DNA from: Bradyrhizobium sp. SZCCT0148
GTDB lineage: Bacteria > Pseudomonadota > Alphaproteobacteria > Rhizobiales > Xanthobacteraceae
Assembly: GCF_018129985.1 (NCBI RefSeq)
Contig: NZ_JAFCKT010000002.1
Coordinates: forward strand, 124,001-188,000
Length of the DNA: 64,000 nt
Direction: 5' to 3'
Shown in pieces: positions 1 to 10,186 of the stretch. Positions within the stretch are counted from its first letter, which is position 1, and every line of letters starts with the position of its first letter. A model generated the notes under the pieces. It was not told the DNA's origin. It ran no database searches and saw nothing but the letters and a program-made list of their open reading frames with translations. The translations under genes and the position numbers were made by a program.

Positions 1-479
1 TCGATGGCGAGCTTGCCGCGGCTCTTGCCCTCTGCAATGCCCTTGGACAGGATTCGGGCCGCGACCCGATGCGCCGGCGACATGCCATCACCGATGAACA
101 GGATGACGTTCTTGGCCTTGCGCGGGCCGGTGTCGTAGACCGTCCACGTGACGCTGCGCTGGTGTATGCCGTCGCTCGCATCCACGGCAATGCTGCCCGG
201 CGTCGTCAGCGTGACGTCGCGGAGGATCAGCGCCGACTGCTGCTTGCCGTCCTCGCGCTCGATGAAGGTCGCCGAGCGGCCGAACGCGGCCGCATAATCA
301 GCGCCGTTCACCGTCACCTTCAGCTTGGCGGGATCGACCAGTCCGGGGAATTCGACCTTGAAATCGAATTGGGCTCCGGCCAGAATCTCGGCACGATCGA
401 TCGGATAGATCGTCTGTGCCGGCAGTGACGTTGTCCAAAGCAGGACGATGAGAGAGGCGACGGCCGATCCCTTGACCAT
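1..479 (-). CDS. Alkaline phosphatase family protein, N-terminal part (cut by left edge)
   Basis: The minus-strand frame opens at an ATG at 479, eight bases after a GGAG ribosome site, and stays open to base 1, giving 159 codons. A signal-peptide-like hydrophobic start (residues 5-21, ending in PAQ) predicts export to the periplasm. An N-terminal beta-rich region follows, then KNVILFIGDGMS at 123-134. In PhoA-type alkaline phosphatases this motif carries the first metal-binding Asp (here D131). The nucleophilic Ser and remaining zinc ligands lie beyond the window. Expected role: phosphomonoester hydrolysis with two Zn and one Mg, feeding phosphate uptake. The metal motif makes the family call strong; substrate is unknown. 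It is separate from the PhoD-type enzyme at 10308-11849. Confidence 0.85.
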   Translation of the reverse strand, partial: MVKGSAVASLIVLLWTTSLPAQTIYPIDRAEILAGAQFDFKVEFPGLVDPAKLKVTVNGADYAAAFGRSATFIEREDGKQQSALILRDVTLTTPGSIAVDASDGIHQRSVTWTVYDTGPRKAKNVILFIGDGMSPAHRVAARILSKGIAEGKSRGKLAI

Positions 480-559
480 GTTCGATGCTCCGCGATTTCG
501 TTCACGACAGGAGCGAAACCGTAGCGATCGAGCATGACAACGTCATTAAGTGTGTCGCT

Positions 560-1990
<1,431 letters not shown>

Positions 1991-2767
1991 TCAAACCTGG
2001 GGTTCGGGACCAGTCTTGCGGCCGAACAGGCGCCGGCGGAGCCGGTAAGCCGGCATGTTCAGCCGGGTGAGGGCGGCATCGACCGCCTCGTCCGAGAAGC
2101 GTGTCCGCGGCCAACGGTAAATCAGCGCGTAGGCAAACCAGATCACGACAAAGGTCACGAGGCCGGCAATCGAGACATCCGTGAAGAAGTGTCCGCCGAA
2201 GGCCATGCGCAGCCCGCTGGTAACGGCGCCAAAGATCACGGCGGCGGCATAGGCGAGCGGTCGCCAGGCCGGCGGCGCCAGCGCGGCCGGCGCCAGCGTC
2301 CAGAACGCGGTCGCGCCTTCGCCCGAGAAGAACGAGCAGTTGCGCGCGCAGCCGCCGCGCGGATCCCACCACGACACGAACTGCTGGTCGCCGGCGAACT
2401 CGGTGACCACCACCGGGCGTGGCCGGCCCCAATAGGTCTTGAAGGTCAGATTGGTGAGGATGCCGGCCGACAGGATGATCGTGACCAGGAGGAAAACGAT
2501 GGCGCGTCCCGACACCATCAGGGGACGGTCGGGCCGGATCATCTTGACCACGAGCGCGATCAGCGACGGCGCCACGAAAGCCCAGGCGACCCACATCGCG
2601 GCGTCACGCGCAAACGCCGCCCAGTCATTCAGCTTGAGCGGAAAGGTTTTCGTCTCGGGGTCGAAGAACAGCGACGCGAGCTTGAGATCGAGCTCGGGAT
2701 AGAGGCCGAAAACGGCGCCGATGACGAGCCAAAGCGCCAGGGCGATGAAGAGTCCGGTACGGTTCAT
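1991..2767 (-). CDS. PAP2-superfamily membrane phosphatase (lipid phosphatase type)
   Basis: A 258-residue inner-membrane protein with about six hydrophobic segments. The three parts of the PAP2 phosphatase signature are visible: K110 followed by RPRP at 115-118, SFFSGEGA at 145-152 (a variant of PSGH) and SGLRMAFGGHFFTD at 184-197, with the catalytic Arg187, His193 and Asp197. The FSGEGA variant with a Cys-rich periplasmic loop just before it (C140, C144) resembles bacterial lipid A or phosphatidylglycerophosphate phosphatases. The likely reaction is removal of phosphate from a lipid on the periplasmic face; the exact substrate is not readable. It lies 94 bases upstream of argG on the same strand and is not obviously coupled to it. 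Confidence 0.85.
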   Translation of the reverse strand: MNRTGLFIALALWLVIGAVFGLYPELDLKLASLFFDPETKTFPLKLNDWAAFARDAAMWVAWAFVAPSLIALVVKMIRPDRPLMVSGRAIVFLLVTIILSAGILTNLTFKTYWGRPRPVVVTEFAGDQQFVSWWDPRGGCARNCSFFSGEGATAFWTLAPAALAPPAWRPLAYAAAVIFGAVTSGLRMAFGGHFFTDVSIAGLVTFVVIWFAYALIYRWPRTRFSDEAVDAALTRLNMPAYRLRRRLFGRKTGPEPQV

Positions 2768-2821
2768 GGCGCGCGGTTTAGCGGAGTGGGACGGGGATGA
2801 AAACCCCGGAAGCGGCGCGAC

Positions 2822-3316
2822 CTATCGCGCATCCGGCCTGGAATTCGACGGCAGCGGCGGAGGCCGCTTGCGCGGGGGCAGTGGTTCACGCCAGGCGCCG
2901 GCATTGCGGCCGGCAATCAGCCAGTAGACCACGCCGGCGACGATGCCCGCGCCGGTCATGATCTCCAGATGGCGCCGCACGATGCCTTCGAACTGGAACG
3001 TGTCGGAGTGAAAGGGAACGAGGCCGAGATAGCAGGCGAGCCCGACGAGGCCGCCGCCGACGGCATAAGCGAGCGCGCTGCGAATGTAGAGCGCTTCGGT
3101 AATCGCAACGATCACGGCCGCGGGCACCAGCGAAAAGCCCGAGACGAAGATAAAGCCGAAGCCGAGCAGGATGTCGATCGCGCCCTGATCGACTGGGCCG
3201 GCTCCGAGATCGGAAAATTCTGGAAACAGCAGCGCGACGACCACGATCATGCCGCCGACGAAACAGGCGGCGAGAAAGCCGATGAAGATGACGACGAGGC
3301 GGCCGATCAGGGACAT
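2822..3316 (-). CDS. Conserved membrane protein, unknown function
   Basis: A 164-residue protein with four predicted membrane segments (about residues 5-30, 48-72, 78-98 and 118-136) and a basic, proline-rich cytoplasmic tail ending PLPPRKRPPPLPSNSRPDAR. I recognise no catalytic motif. It looks like the small hypothetical membrane proteins common in Bradyrhizobium. The start is an ATG at 3316. It sits 54 bases upstream of the PAP2 phosphatase on the same strand, so co-transcription is possible. A family A repeat lies between it and rlmN. Confidence 0.75.
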   Translation of the reverse strand: MSLIGRLVVIFIGFLAACFVGGMIVVVALLFPEFSDLGAGPVDQGAIDILLGFGFIFVSGFSLVPAAVIVAITEALYIRSALAYAVGGGLVGLACYLGLVPFHSDTFQFEGIVRRHLEIMTGAGIVAGVVYWLIAGRNAGAWREPLPPRKRPPPLPSNSRPDAR

Positions 3317-3360
3317 GAGGTCAGCTGATCATCGTTCGATGGCGCTCCGCGCTCTCGACC

Positions 3361-3440
3361 GTCATGGCCGGGCTTGCCCCGGGCATCCACGCTTGTCTTT
3401 CTCGCGGCTCGTGGATGGCCGGGTCAAGCCCTGCCATGAC
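3361..3440. repeat. Family A intergenic palindromic repeat, full copy
   Basis: An imperfect inverted repeat about 80 bases long. It begins GTCATGGCCGGGCTTG and ends with the near-complement GGGTCAAGCCCTGCCATGAC, with TGGATGGCCGG and GGGCATCCAC blocks inside. Related copies occur at 4692-4776, 7771-7799, 35101-35128 and 43671-43758. This copy lies between the ends of rlmN and the upstream membrane gene. It resembles the short dispersed repeats of Bradyrhizobium genomes. Confidence 0.75.
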
Positions 3441-3463
3441 GAACCTTGAGGGCGTCGCCATGA

Positions 3464-4666
3464 TCAATCCGTCATCGCCATGGCGCGCAGCGCCTGGCGT
3501 TCGCGTGCGCTGAGCTTTTCGGTCTCCGACTTGAGCTGACCGCAGGCGGCGAGGATGTCGCGGCCGCGCGGCGTGCGCACCGGCGAGGAATAGCCGGCGT
3601 TGAAGATGTATTCGGAGAACTTCTCGATCTGGTCCCAATCCGAGCATTCATAGGCCGTGCCGGGCCAGGGATTGAACGGGATCAGATTGATCTTGGCGTG
3701 AATGCCCTTGAGCAGCTTCACCAGCAGCTTGGCATCGTCGAGCGAGTCGTTGACGCCCTTGAGCATCACATATTCGAAGGTGATGCGGCGTGCGTTGGAG
3801 GCGCCGGGATAGTCGCGGCAGGCCTGCAGCAGCTCCTTGATCGGATATTTGCGGTTGAGCGGCACCAGCTCGTTGCGCAATTCGTCGCGCACCGCGTGCA
3901 GCGAGATCGCGAGCATGACGCCGATCTCCTCGCCGGCGCGCACGATGTTCGGCACCACGCCCGAGGTCGACAGCGTGATGCGGCGGCGGGAGATGCCGAT
4001 GCCTTCGTTGTCGCCGACAATGAGCAGCGCATCGCGCACCGCGTCGAAATTGTAGAGCGGCTCGCCCATGCCCATCATCACGATGTTGGTGACGCGACGC
4101 GTGCCGTCCTCGCGATCGGCCCAATCGTTGAGACGATCCCGCGCCACCATGATCTGTCCCACGATCTCGCCGGCCGTGAGGTTGCGCACCAGGCGTTGCG
4201 TGCCGGTGTGGCAGAACGAGCAATTCAGCGTGCAGCCGACCTGGGAGGAGACGCAGAGCGTGCCGCGATCGGTCTCGGGGATGTAGACGCACTCGACTTC
4301 ATGGGCGCGCTCGACATTGTCGCCGCTCGGCAATCGCAGGAGCCATTTGCGGGTGCCGTCGTTGGAGATCTGCTCGGCCACGACGTCGGGCCGGTCGACC
4401 GTAAAGTGCTGCGCGAGTTCGGCGCGAATGCCCTTCGAGATCGAGGTCATGTCGTCGAAGCTCTGGGCGCCGCGGAAATAGAGCCAGTGCCAGAGCTGCT
4501 GCACCCGCATCTTGCGCTGCGAAGGCTGAACACCGATTTCGCCGAGGCGGTCGGCCAGCTCCGTGCGCGACAGGCCGACCAGCGACGGCTTTGCCGGCGG
4601 CACATAGGTTTCGAGCGGAGACTTCTCCACCAGGATTGCGTTGTGCGGCTCGGTCGTCGGTTGCAT
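3464..4666 (-). CDS. rlmN: Dual-specificity 23S rRNA A2503 / tRNA A37 C2-methyltransferase
   Basis: Radical SAM enzyme that methylates C2 of A2503 in 23S rRNA and A37 in some tRNAs. The 400-residue protein has the iron-sulfur motif C145-x3-C149-x2-C152. It also has both methyl-transfer cysteines: C138 in [10 protein letters not shown] and C375 in DILAACGQL. The SAM-binding block [11 protein letters not shown] and the asparagine-bearing LISLHA-like segment ([12 protein letters not shown]) are present. The open frame runs 17 codons further upstream, but that extension is translated repeat DNA (family A copy at 4692-4776), so the ATG at 4666 (MQPTTEP) is preferred although its ribosome site is weak. 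Confidence 0.95.
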   Translation of the reverse strand: MQPTTEPHNAILVEKSPLETYVPPAKPSLVGLSRTELADRLGEIGVQPSQRKMRVQQLWHWLYFRGAQSFDDMTSISKGIRAELAQHFTVDRPDVVAEQISNDGTRKWLLRLPSGDNVERAHEVECVYIPETDRGTLCVSSQVGCTLNCSFCHTGTQRLVRNLTAGEIVGQIMVARDRLNDWADREDGTRRVTNIVMMGMGEPLYNFDAVRDALLIVGDNEGIGISRRRITLSTSGVVPNIVRAGEEIGVMLAISLHAVRDELRNELVPLNRKYPIKELLQACRDYPGASNARRITFEYVMLKGVNDSLDDAKLLVKLLKGIHAKINLIPFNPWPGTAYECSDWDQIEKFSEYIFNAGYSSPVRTPRGRDILAACGQLKSETEKLSARERQALRAMAMTD

Positions 4667-4691
4667 TGGTTGCCTGAGATTGCTGCTGTTC

Positions 4692-4776
4692 GTCATGCCC
4701 GGACTTGTCCCGGGCATCCACGTTCTTTTTCGCCCGTAATTGGCACATGGATGGCCGGGACGGGCCCGGCCATGAC
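4692..4776. repeat. Family A intergenic palindromic repeat, full copy
   Basis: Imperfect inverted repeat starting GTCATGCCCGGACTTGTCCC and ending GGGCCCGGCCATGAC. It lies between the IalB gene and rlmN on the upstream side of rlmN. It creates a false N-terminal extension of the rlmN reading frame (MPGTSPGMT). Confidence 0.75.
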
Positions 4777-4847
4777 GACCGAAATTGTGGAACCGGCCCT
4801 ATATAGCAACCGGAGCCACCGATTGCGACCGTGGCGACGACTTAGCC

Positions 4848-5495
4848 TTACCGCCGGCAATCCTGGGCGATCTTGTCGAGCGCCTGGGCGAGGCCCTTCA
4901 GCGAGAACGTGTCGGTCGTCTCCGTTCCCTTGGCCGAGACGCCCTTGACCACGAGATCGGCGGATTTGCGCATGGCCTCGACCATCCGCTCCTCCTCGGC
5001 CGCGTTCTTGATCCAAAGTCCGTCGCCCTGCGTATACATCGCGAATGCGGCGCCGCCGACCTCGACCGAGGATTCCGACCCCGGCTTCAGCGCGTAGCCG
5101 ATCATGACCGAGACTTCGTTATTGACCTTCTCGGCCGGACGGGTCGACACGAAGGCATAGGCGGGATCGCGCGGCCTGTTCGGCGGATTGGTCTTGGACG
5201 ACGACGGTTTTGCCAGCGCAAAGCAGACCTTCTTGCCGTTGGGCGTCGCGGAATAAGCCCCCCAGGTCCCGAACTGGCCGATCAGGGTCGGCTCCGCGCC
5301 ACCTGCAACCGCCGCGGGCGGGGCCACGGGTTTGCTCTCCGGCTTTGCAGTGGACTTGGCAGTCGTGTGAGCGGCCGGCGCGGCTGGCTTTGGCGTCGCT
5401 TTCGGCGCCGGTTGCGCCGTCTGCGCTCGCGCAGATTCGACTGTTCCCCCGGCCACCACGCCAGTCATCAAAGCTAAAATCAGCACCCGCCACAT
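4848..5495 (-). CDS. Invasion-associated locus B (IalB) family secreted protein
   Basis: A 215-residue exported protein. Residues 1-24 form a signal peptide ending ESARA, followed by a proline/alanine/lysine-rich linker (25-65). The C-terminal half matches the IalB domain: FGTWGAYSATPNGKKVCFAL, and a central YAFVSTRPAEKVNNEVSVMI block. IalB was named in Bartonella, where it aids red-cell invasion. In free-living and symbiotic Rhizobiales the family is common and its role is not defined; it probably acts in the periplasm or envelope. The start ATG at 5495 follows GAGGGAAC at a somewhat long spacing. It is a single gene upstream of rlmN. Confidence 0.85.
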   Translation of the reverse strand: MWRVLILALMTGVVAGGTVESARAQTAQPAPKATPKPAAPAAHTTAKSTAKPESKPVAPPAAVAGGAEPTLIGQFGTWGAYSATPNGKKVCFALAKPSSSKTNPPNRPRDPAYAFVSTRPAEKVNNEVSVMIGYALKPGSESSVEVGGAAFAMYTQGDGLWIKNAAEEERMVEAMRKSADLVVKGVSAKGTETTDTFSLKGLAQALDKIAQDCRR

Positions 5496-5602
5496 GCCGG
5501 AGTGGTTCCCTCAATATTGTGACTGGAAGATGGCTCGGCCGCGCTTTGTCCCCGCGGCAGAGATAGCCGGGAAAGTCCAATTTGGGAAGGCAGTTAGCGG
5601 TA

Positions 5603-6439
5603 TCAGCCTTTAGATCGCGCAGCGCGCTGGTCGGCCCATTGCGCTTCTGTCCAACGCAACAAATCCTCGGCGCCGGAGCTGCGCAAATGCGCGCCACCGT
5701 CGATCACGACCATCTCGCCGTTGATGTAGCCAGCGCAATCCGAGATCAGGAAGCTGGCGAGATCGGCTAGTTCGCTGTGCTCTCCGGTCCGGCCGAGCGG
5801 ATTGCGCATCAGGGTGTCGTCGCGCCCCTCCAGCCGCAACTGCCCCGATGCACCCGCGGTCGGGAACGGACCTGGTGCGATCGCGACGGTGCGGATACCC
5901 TTCGGACCCCACTCGACCGCGAGGCTCTTGGTCATCGCCAGCACCGCCGACTTCGCCATCGCGGAGGGAACGGTGAAGGCGCGTCCGGTGATGGTCGACG
6001 TCGAGAGGATCGACAGGATGACACCGTTGTGATGGCCCTCGATCCAACGCCGGCCGGCGGCGAGCGTGCAATACATCGCACCGTGCAACGTCGGCGCCAG
6101 GATCGCATCGGCCGCCCGGAACGACAAATGCTCGCTTTGCGCAATGAAAGTCGCCGCGGCATTGTTGACGAGGATATCGAGCGGCCCCTCGCGCCAGATC
6201 ACGTCCATCATGTTCTCAACGGCAGCCCCGTCGCGGATATCGCAGGCGATGGTGGCGACCTTGCCGCCGGTCTGCGCGCGCATATTGCTCGCCGTGGCCT
6301 CGAGCCGATCGAGTTTACGACCGCAGATCACGAGCTCGGCGCCGAGCGCGAGGAAGCGGCGTCCCATCGCCGCGCCGAGGCCCGAGCCGCCGCCGGTGAC
6401 GAGGATGCGCTTGTCCTTGAGCAGACCTGTTTCAAACAT
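5603..6439 (-). CDS. SDR oxidoreductase, 2,4-dienoyl-CoA reductase-like
   Basis: A 278-residue Rossmann-fold protein with the NADP-binding motif TGGGSGLG at 15-22 and NNAA in the central strand. The canonical catalytic YxxxK is replaced by PSAMAK: the lysine is kept but the tyrosine position is not Tyr. This pattern, followed by LAVEWGPKGIRTVAIAPGP, is what I know from the 2,4-dienoyl-CoA reductase (DECR) branch of SDRs, so reduction of an unsaturated acyl-CoA is the likely role. The ATG at 6439 follows AGAGGGGA. The longer open frame upstream runs through repeat DNA and is rejected. Divergent from the quinone oxidoreductase gene. Confidence 0.85.
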   Translation of the reverse strand: MFETGLLKDKRILVTGGGSGLGAAMGRRFLALGAELVICGRKLDRLEATASNMRAQTGGKVATIACDIRDGAAVENMMDVIWREGPLDILVNNAAATFIAQSEHLSFRAADAILAPTLHGAMYCTLAAGRRWIEGHHNGVILSILSTSTITGRAFTVPSAMAKSAVLAMTKSLAVEWGPKGIRTVAIAPGPFPTAGASGQLRLEGRDDTLMRNPLGRTGEHSELADLASFLISDCAGYINGEMVVIDGGAHLRSSGAEDLLRWTEAQWADQRAARSKG

Positions 6440-6473
6440 CGTTTGAATCCCCTCTTTTTCTTCTTGCTTCGTG

Positions 6474-6544
6474 GCAGCGAGCGAAACGACGCAATACAGA
6501 GTCCGCCCTGCGGAAATAGTCTGGATCGCTTCGCTCGCGATGAC
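6474..6544. repeat. Family B intergenic repeat
   Basis: An imperfect inverted repeat of the type GCAGCGAGCGAAACGACGCA ... GGATCGCTTCGCTCGCGATG. A related fuller copy is at 19416-19500 and a half copy at 63127-63173. It lies in the divergent promoter region between the SDR and quinone oxidoreductase genes, so it could affect either transcript. Confidence 0.65.
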
Positions 6545-6656
6545 GCGAGGATAGGCCTTCGCATCGCTTGGGGCAAAGAAACCGGATTGTCGCCCGTGCC
6601 TAAATCCGGCAGAACCGGCTAACCAAAACTCCACTCGAAACGCTTCAGGTGCCGCC

Positions 6657-7631
6657 ATGAAAGCCATTCTCTGCTCGCAATATTGCCAGCCCGACGATCT
6701 CGTGCTGGCCGATGTGCCGGATCCGGTGGCCGGTCCCGGCGAAGCGGTGATCGCAATCAAGGCGGCGGCGCTGAACTTCTTCGACATCCTGATGATTCAG
6801 GGCAAGTACCAGATCAAGCCGCCGTTCCCGTTCTCGCCGGCCGCGGAAGTCGCGGGCGTGATCGAGAGCATCGGCGCCGGCGTGACCGATCTGAAAGTCG
6901 GCGATCGCGTCGTGGCCTCCTGCGGCCACAACGGCGCACGCGAGAAGATCGCGCTGCCGGCGGCTTCGATCGTGAAGATCCCCGACAATCTCGACTACGA
7001 CCGCGCGGCCGGCATCATCATCATCTACGGCACCGCGCTGCATGCGCTGGAAGATCGCGCCAGCCCGAAGCCGGGCGAGACGCTCGCGGTGCTCGGTGCT
7101 GCCGGCGGCACCGGCCTGGCCGCCTGCGAACTCGGCAAGCTGATGGGCTTGAAGGTGATTGCCTGCGCCTCGTCGGACGAGAAGCTGGAATTCGCCAAGG
7201 CGCACGGCGCAGAGCTGACGCTGAACTACGGCAAGGAAGATCTCAAGGAAGGTCTGCGCAAGCTCACCGGCGGCAAGGGCGTCGACATCATCTTCGATCC
7301 GGTCGGCGGCGCGTATGCCGAACAGGCGCTGCGCTCGATCGCGTGGGAAGGCCGCTTCCTCGTGATCGGCTTTGCCGCGGGCGACATTCCGAAAATGCCG
7401 CTAAACCTCGCGCTGCTGAAGGGCTGCGACATCCGCGGCGTGTTCTGGGGCGCATGGACGCGACAGAACCCGGAGAAGAATCGCGCAAACCTCGAGAAGC
7501 TGGTGAAATGGACGGCGGAAGGGAAGATTTCATCGCATGTCGATCGCACCTTCCCGCTGGCGCAGACCGCGGACGCATTGAAGGTGCTGGCGGGACGCCA
7601 GGCCATGGGCAAGGTGATCCTGCATCCGTGA
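6657..7631 (+). CDS. NADPH:quinone oxidoreductase family protein (zinc-free MDR)
   Basis: A 324-residue medium-chain dehydrogenase/reductase. The GroES-like N-terminal half lacks the zinc-ligand cysteine pattern, and the nucleotide-binding domain starts with GAAGGTGLAA at 147-156, as in quinone oxidoreductases (Qor) rather than alcohol dehydrogenases. It probably uses NADPH to reduce quinones or enone-type electrophiles in the cytosol. The start at 6657 (MKAILC) fits the family. It diverges from the DECR-like SDR at 5603-6439. Such pairs often sit in fatty-acid or acyl-CoA gene neighbourhoods, but a shared pathway is only inference. Confidence 0.9.
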   Translation: MKAILCSQYCQPDDLVLADVPDPVAGPGEAVIAIKAAALNFFDILMIQGKYQIKPPFPFSPAAEVAGVIESIGAGVTDLKVGDRVVASCGHNGAREKIALPAASIVKIPDNLDYDRAAGIIIIYGTALHALEDRASPKPGETLAVLGAAGGTGLAACELGKLMGLKVIACASSDEKLEFAKAHGAELTLNYGKEDLKEGLRKLTGGKGVDIIFDPVGGAYAEQALRSIAWEGRFLVIGFAAGDIPKMPLNLALLKGCDIRGVFWGAWTRQNPEKNRANLEKLVKWTAEGKISSHVDRTFPLAQTADALKVLAGRQAMGKVILHP

Positions 7632-7770
7632 GGATGTGGCTGGCGAATGGTGTCGCGACGCCATCGCCACACGCTCAAGAGTCATCGCCCGCCTGGTGCG
7701 CGATCGCGCACAGGGGCGGGCGATCCAGTACTCCGTGACGTCCGCGAATCAATCGAAAGGCCGCGGCGCA

Positions 7771-7799
7771 ATGGATGCCCGGAACAAGCCGAGCATGAC
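7771..7799. repeat. Family A repeat, degenerate half copy
   Basis: The block ATGGATGCCCGGAACAAGCC followed by GAGCATGAC matches the right half of the family A element. It lies in the 185-base gap between the convergent quinone oxidoreductase and YkvA-family genes. No other signal is seen in that gap. Confidence 0.5.
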
Positions 7800-7816
7800 A
7801 GCGCGCTTGTGGCGAC

Positions 7817-8203
7817 TTATTGCGCTTCCGCTTCTCCCTCATCCACCCCACGCTTCAGCACCGCACGCGCGGCGTCGCGGTGCTCGTTCGTGATGTGGCC
7901 GGAAACCATGCGAATGGCGGTAGCGAGCACGGCTGCGTCGTCCGCGAAGCCGAGGACCGGCATCACGTCGGCGACGAAGTCGAACGGAAGTATGAAATAG
8001 GCGATCGCGCCCAGCAGCGCGGCCTGGACGTGGCGCGGAGTCTGCCGGTCAAACGCGCAGTAGTAGGCGGCAAGCAGGTCTTCCGCGAACGGCAGATGCG
8101 CGGCGACACGCTTCAGCTTACGCCAGAAGCGGCGGCGCACACTTTCCCGATCTTCCGCGAGCCGATCGGCCGGCTCGAAACCGACGCTGTGTTCGGCAGC
8201 CAT
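7817..8203 (-). CDS. YkvA/DUF1232 family protein
   Basis: A 128-residue protein with the DUF1232 core YFILPFDFVADVMPVLGFAD near residues 87-106. This core is a hydrophobic hairpin with the conserved DxxPDxxPxxGxxDD-like pattern. Members are usually small membrane-associated proteins of unknown function. The N-terminal third is charged and helical (RRRFWRKLKRVAAHLPFAEDL). The start is an ATG at 8203. Convergent with the quinone oxidoreductase gene and upstream of nothing obvious. Confidence 0.8.
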   Translation of the reverse strand: MAAEHSVGFEPADRLAEDRESVRRRFWRKLKRVAAHLPFAEDLLAAYYCAFDRQTPRHVQAALLGAIAYFILPFDFVADVMPVLGFADDAAVLATAIRMVSGHITNEHRDAARAVLKRGVDEGEAEAQ

Positions 8204-8300
8204 GTTCGATAACTCCCCGTTCAGCCTCAGCCCGCAGATCGCCGCGCCGAGTGATCACAAGATGGGGATGTCGCCGATCCCTGCAAGACGCCGGCCGATC

Positions 8301-8591
8301 TCAGCCTGCGATCGCATCCATCGTCTTGGCCAGCGTGATGTCGAGCGCGGTGACGCCGCCGGCATCGTGGGTCGACAGCACCACCTCCACCGTCTTGTAG
8401 ACGTTGCGCCATTCGGGGTGGTGATCCATCTTCTCGGCGGCTAGCGCGGCCCGGGTCATGAACCCGAACGCCTCGTTGAAATCCTTGAAGATAAAGGTTT
8501 TCGCGATGGCATCCCGTCCATGGACCTCAGTCCAGTCAGGTAGTCCGCCCAGCGCCTGCTTGCGCGCCTCCGCCGAAAGTCGTTCTGCCAT
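8301..8591 (-). CDS. phhB: Pterin-4a-carbinolamine dehydratase
   Basis: A 96-residue cytosolic enzyme that dehydrates 4a-hydroxytetrahydropterin, recycling the cofactor of aromatic amino acid hydroxylases. The family signature is clear: [20 protein letters not shown] then [10 protein letters not shown], with the paired active-site histidines. Two ATGs lie six bases apart. The second, at 8591 ([10 protein letters not shown]), has GGAG six bases upstream and is used; the first would add MT. No phenylalanine hydroxylase gene is in the window, so the hydroxylase partner is elsewhere or the protein has another pterin role. Confidence 0.92.
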   Translation of the reverse strand: MAERLSAEARKQALGGLPDWTEVHGRDAIAKTFIFKDFNEAFGFMTRAALAAEKMDHHPEWRNVYKTVEVVLSTHDAGGVTALDITLAKTMDAIAG

Positions 8592-8743
8592 GGTCATCTC
8601 CGTCCTTCAGGGGAACTTTACCCTAACACCCCGCTGATGCCCGGGTTCATACGGGGATTTCCGCCATCCGCTAACCATGACGGAGATGTAACCCCGCCGG
8701 ACAAGAAATTTGCTACAATTGCGGGCGTAAATCGCCGGCCAAG

Positions 8744-10186
8744 ATGAAACTGAGCCTGAAGCGCCTGTTTGGGAGATCGATGACCGGGGGATTGGACCTG
8801 GCCGAATTGCCCCCGCCTTCGCCGCGATCCGCGGCGCGGAAGACCGCACTCGTGACTCTTGCGCTCGTGCTCGCGATCATCGGCGCGCTCGCCGGCGGTT
8901 ATTACTTCGCCATGCGGCCCGTGACGTTGAAGATCGCAGTCGGTCCCGCCAACAGCGATGACGTCAAGGTCGTGCAGGCGCTGACGCAGGCTTTCGTGCA
9001 GCACAAGAGCCAGATCCGGCTGCGGCCAATCCAGACCGACGGCGCCACGGCCAGCGCCGATGCGCTTGCGGAAGGCAAGGTCGATCTCGCCATCGTGCGA
9101 GGCGACATCGACGTACCCAAGAATGCGCAAGCGGTCGCGACCCTGCGCAAGAACGTCGTGGTGCTGTGGTCCGTACCGGGCAAAGGCAAGAAGCGAGGCC
9201 CGAAGATCACCAAGATCTCGCAGCTCGCCGGCCATCGCGTCGGCGTCGTCGGCCGCACCCAGGCCAACGTCAATCTGCTCAAGGTGATCCTCCAGCAATA
9301 CAACGTCGATCCCGCCAAGGTTGAGATCGTGCAATTCCCGGCCAACGAGGCCGCCGAGGCGATCAAGGCCCAGAAGGCCGACGTCTATCTCGCGGCAGGC
9401 CCGGTCAACAGCAAGATCACGGCGGACGCGATCGCCGCCTCCACCAAGGATTTCGGCGCGCCCAGCTTCCTCGCGATCGAGTCGGCGGATGCGATCGCGC
9501 AGAACCATCCGGTCTACGAAGCGTCCGAGATTCCCGCCGGCACCTATGGCGGCTCGCCCGCCCGCCCGGATGACGAGGTCAAGACCATCAGCTTCTCGCA
9601 CCACATCGTGGCGCGCAAAGGCGTGTCCGAAACCACCATTGCCGCGTTCACGCGCCAGCTCTTCTCCGTGCGCCAGCAACTGGTGACGGAATTCCCGCTG
9701 GCGGCGAAGATCGAGACGCCCGACACCGACAAGGACGCGGTGATCCCGGTGCATCCCGGCGCAGCCGCGTTCGTCGATGGCGAGGAAAAGACCTTCCTGG
9801 ACAAATACAGCGATTACATCTGGTGGAGCCTGATGGCGCTCTCCGCCATGGGCTCGATCGGCGCCTGGTTCGCTGGCTATCTGAAGAAGGACGAGCGCGA
9901 CAACAACAGCCATCTGCGCGAAAGGCTGCTCGACATGATCGCAGCCGCCCGCAAGAGCGAGGCGGCCGAAGAGCTCGATCAGATGCAGGCCGAGGCCGAC
10001 GAAATCCTGCGCGACACGTTGCGCTGCTACGATCACGGCGCGATCGAGGAGGGCTCGCTGACCGCCTTCAACATCGCGCTGGATCAATTCCACGCCGCCG
10101 TCGCCGACCGCAAGGCGGTGCTGTCCAGCTTGCCGCAGAACCTGCAACGTGCGGGCGCGCAGTTCAGGGCGGCCGGCAACGCGTAA
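8744..10186 (+). CDS. TAXI-family solute-binding-like membrane protein (orphan TRAP component)
   Basis: A 480-residue protein with an N-terminal transmembrane anchor (about 34-57). A periplasmic binding-protein domain of the TRAP-TAXI type follows (residues 60-345; KIAVGPANSDD, VDLAIVRGDID, GHRVGVVGRTQANVN). A second membrane segment (about 359-380) leads to a 100-residue charged, helical cytoplasmic tail. Ordinary TAXI proteins are soluble periplasmic receptors paired with a DctQM-type permease. Here there is no permease gene nearby and the receptor is fixed in the membrane at both ends, which suggests a sensor or an accessory role. The start ATG at 8744 has no strong ribosome site. Confidence 0.8.
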   Translation: MKLSLKRLFGRSMTGGLDLAELPPPSPRSAARKTALVTLALVLAIIGALAGGYYFAMRPVTLKIAVGPANSDDVKVVQALTQAFVQHKSQIRLRPIQTDGATASADALAEGKVDLAIVRGDIDVPKNAQAVATLRKNVVVLWSVPGKGKKRGPKITKISQLAGHRVGVVGRTQANVNLLKVILQQYNVDPAKVEIVQFPANEAAEAIKAQKADVYLAAGPVNSKITADAIAASTKDFGAPSFLAIESADAIAQNHPVYEASEIPAGTYGGSPARPDDEVKTISFSHHIVARKGVSETTIAAFTRQLFSVRQQLVTEFPLAAKIETPDTDKDAVIPVHPGAAAFVDGEEKTFLDKYSDYIWWSLMALSAMGSIGAWFAGYLKKDERDNNSHLRERLLDMIAAARKSEAAEELDQMQAEADEILRDTLRCYDHGAIEEGSLTAFNIALDQFHAAVADRKAVLSSLPQNLQRAGAQFRAAGNA

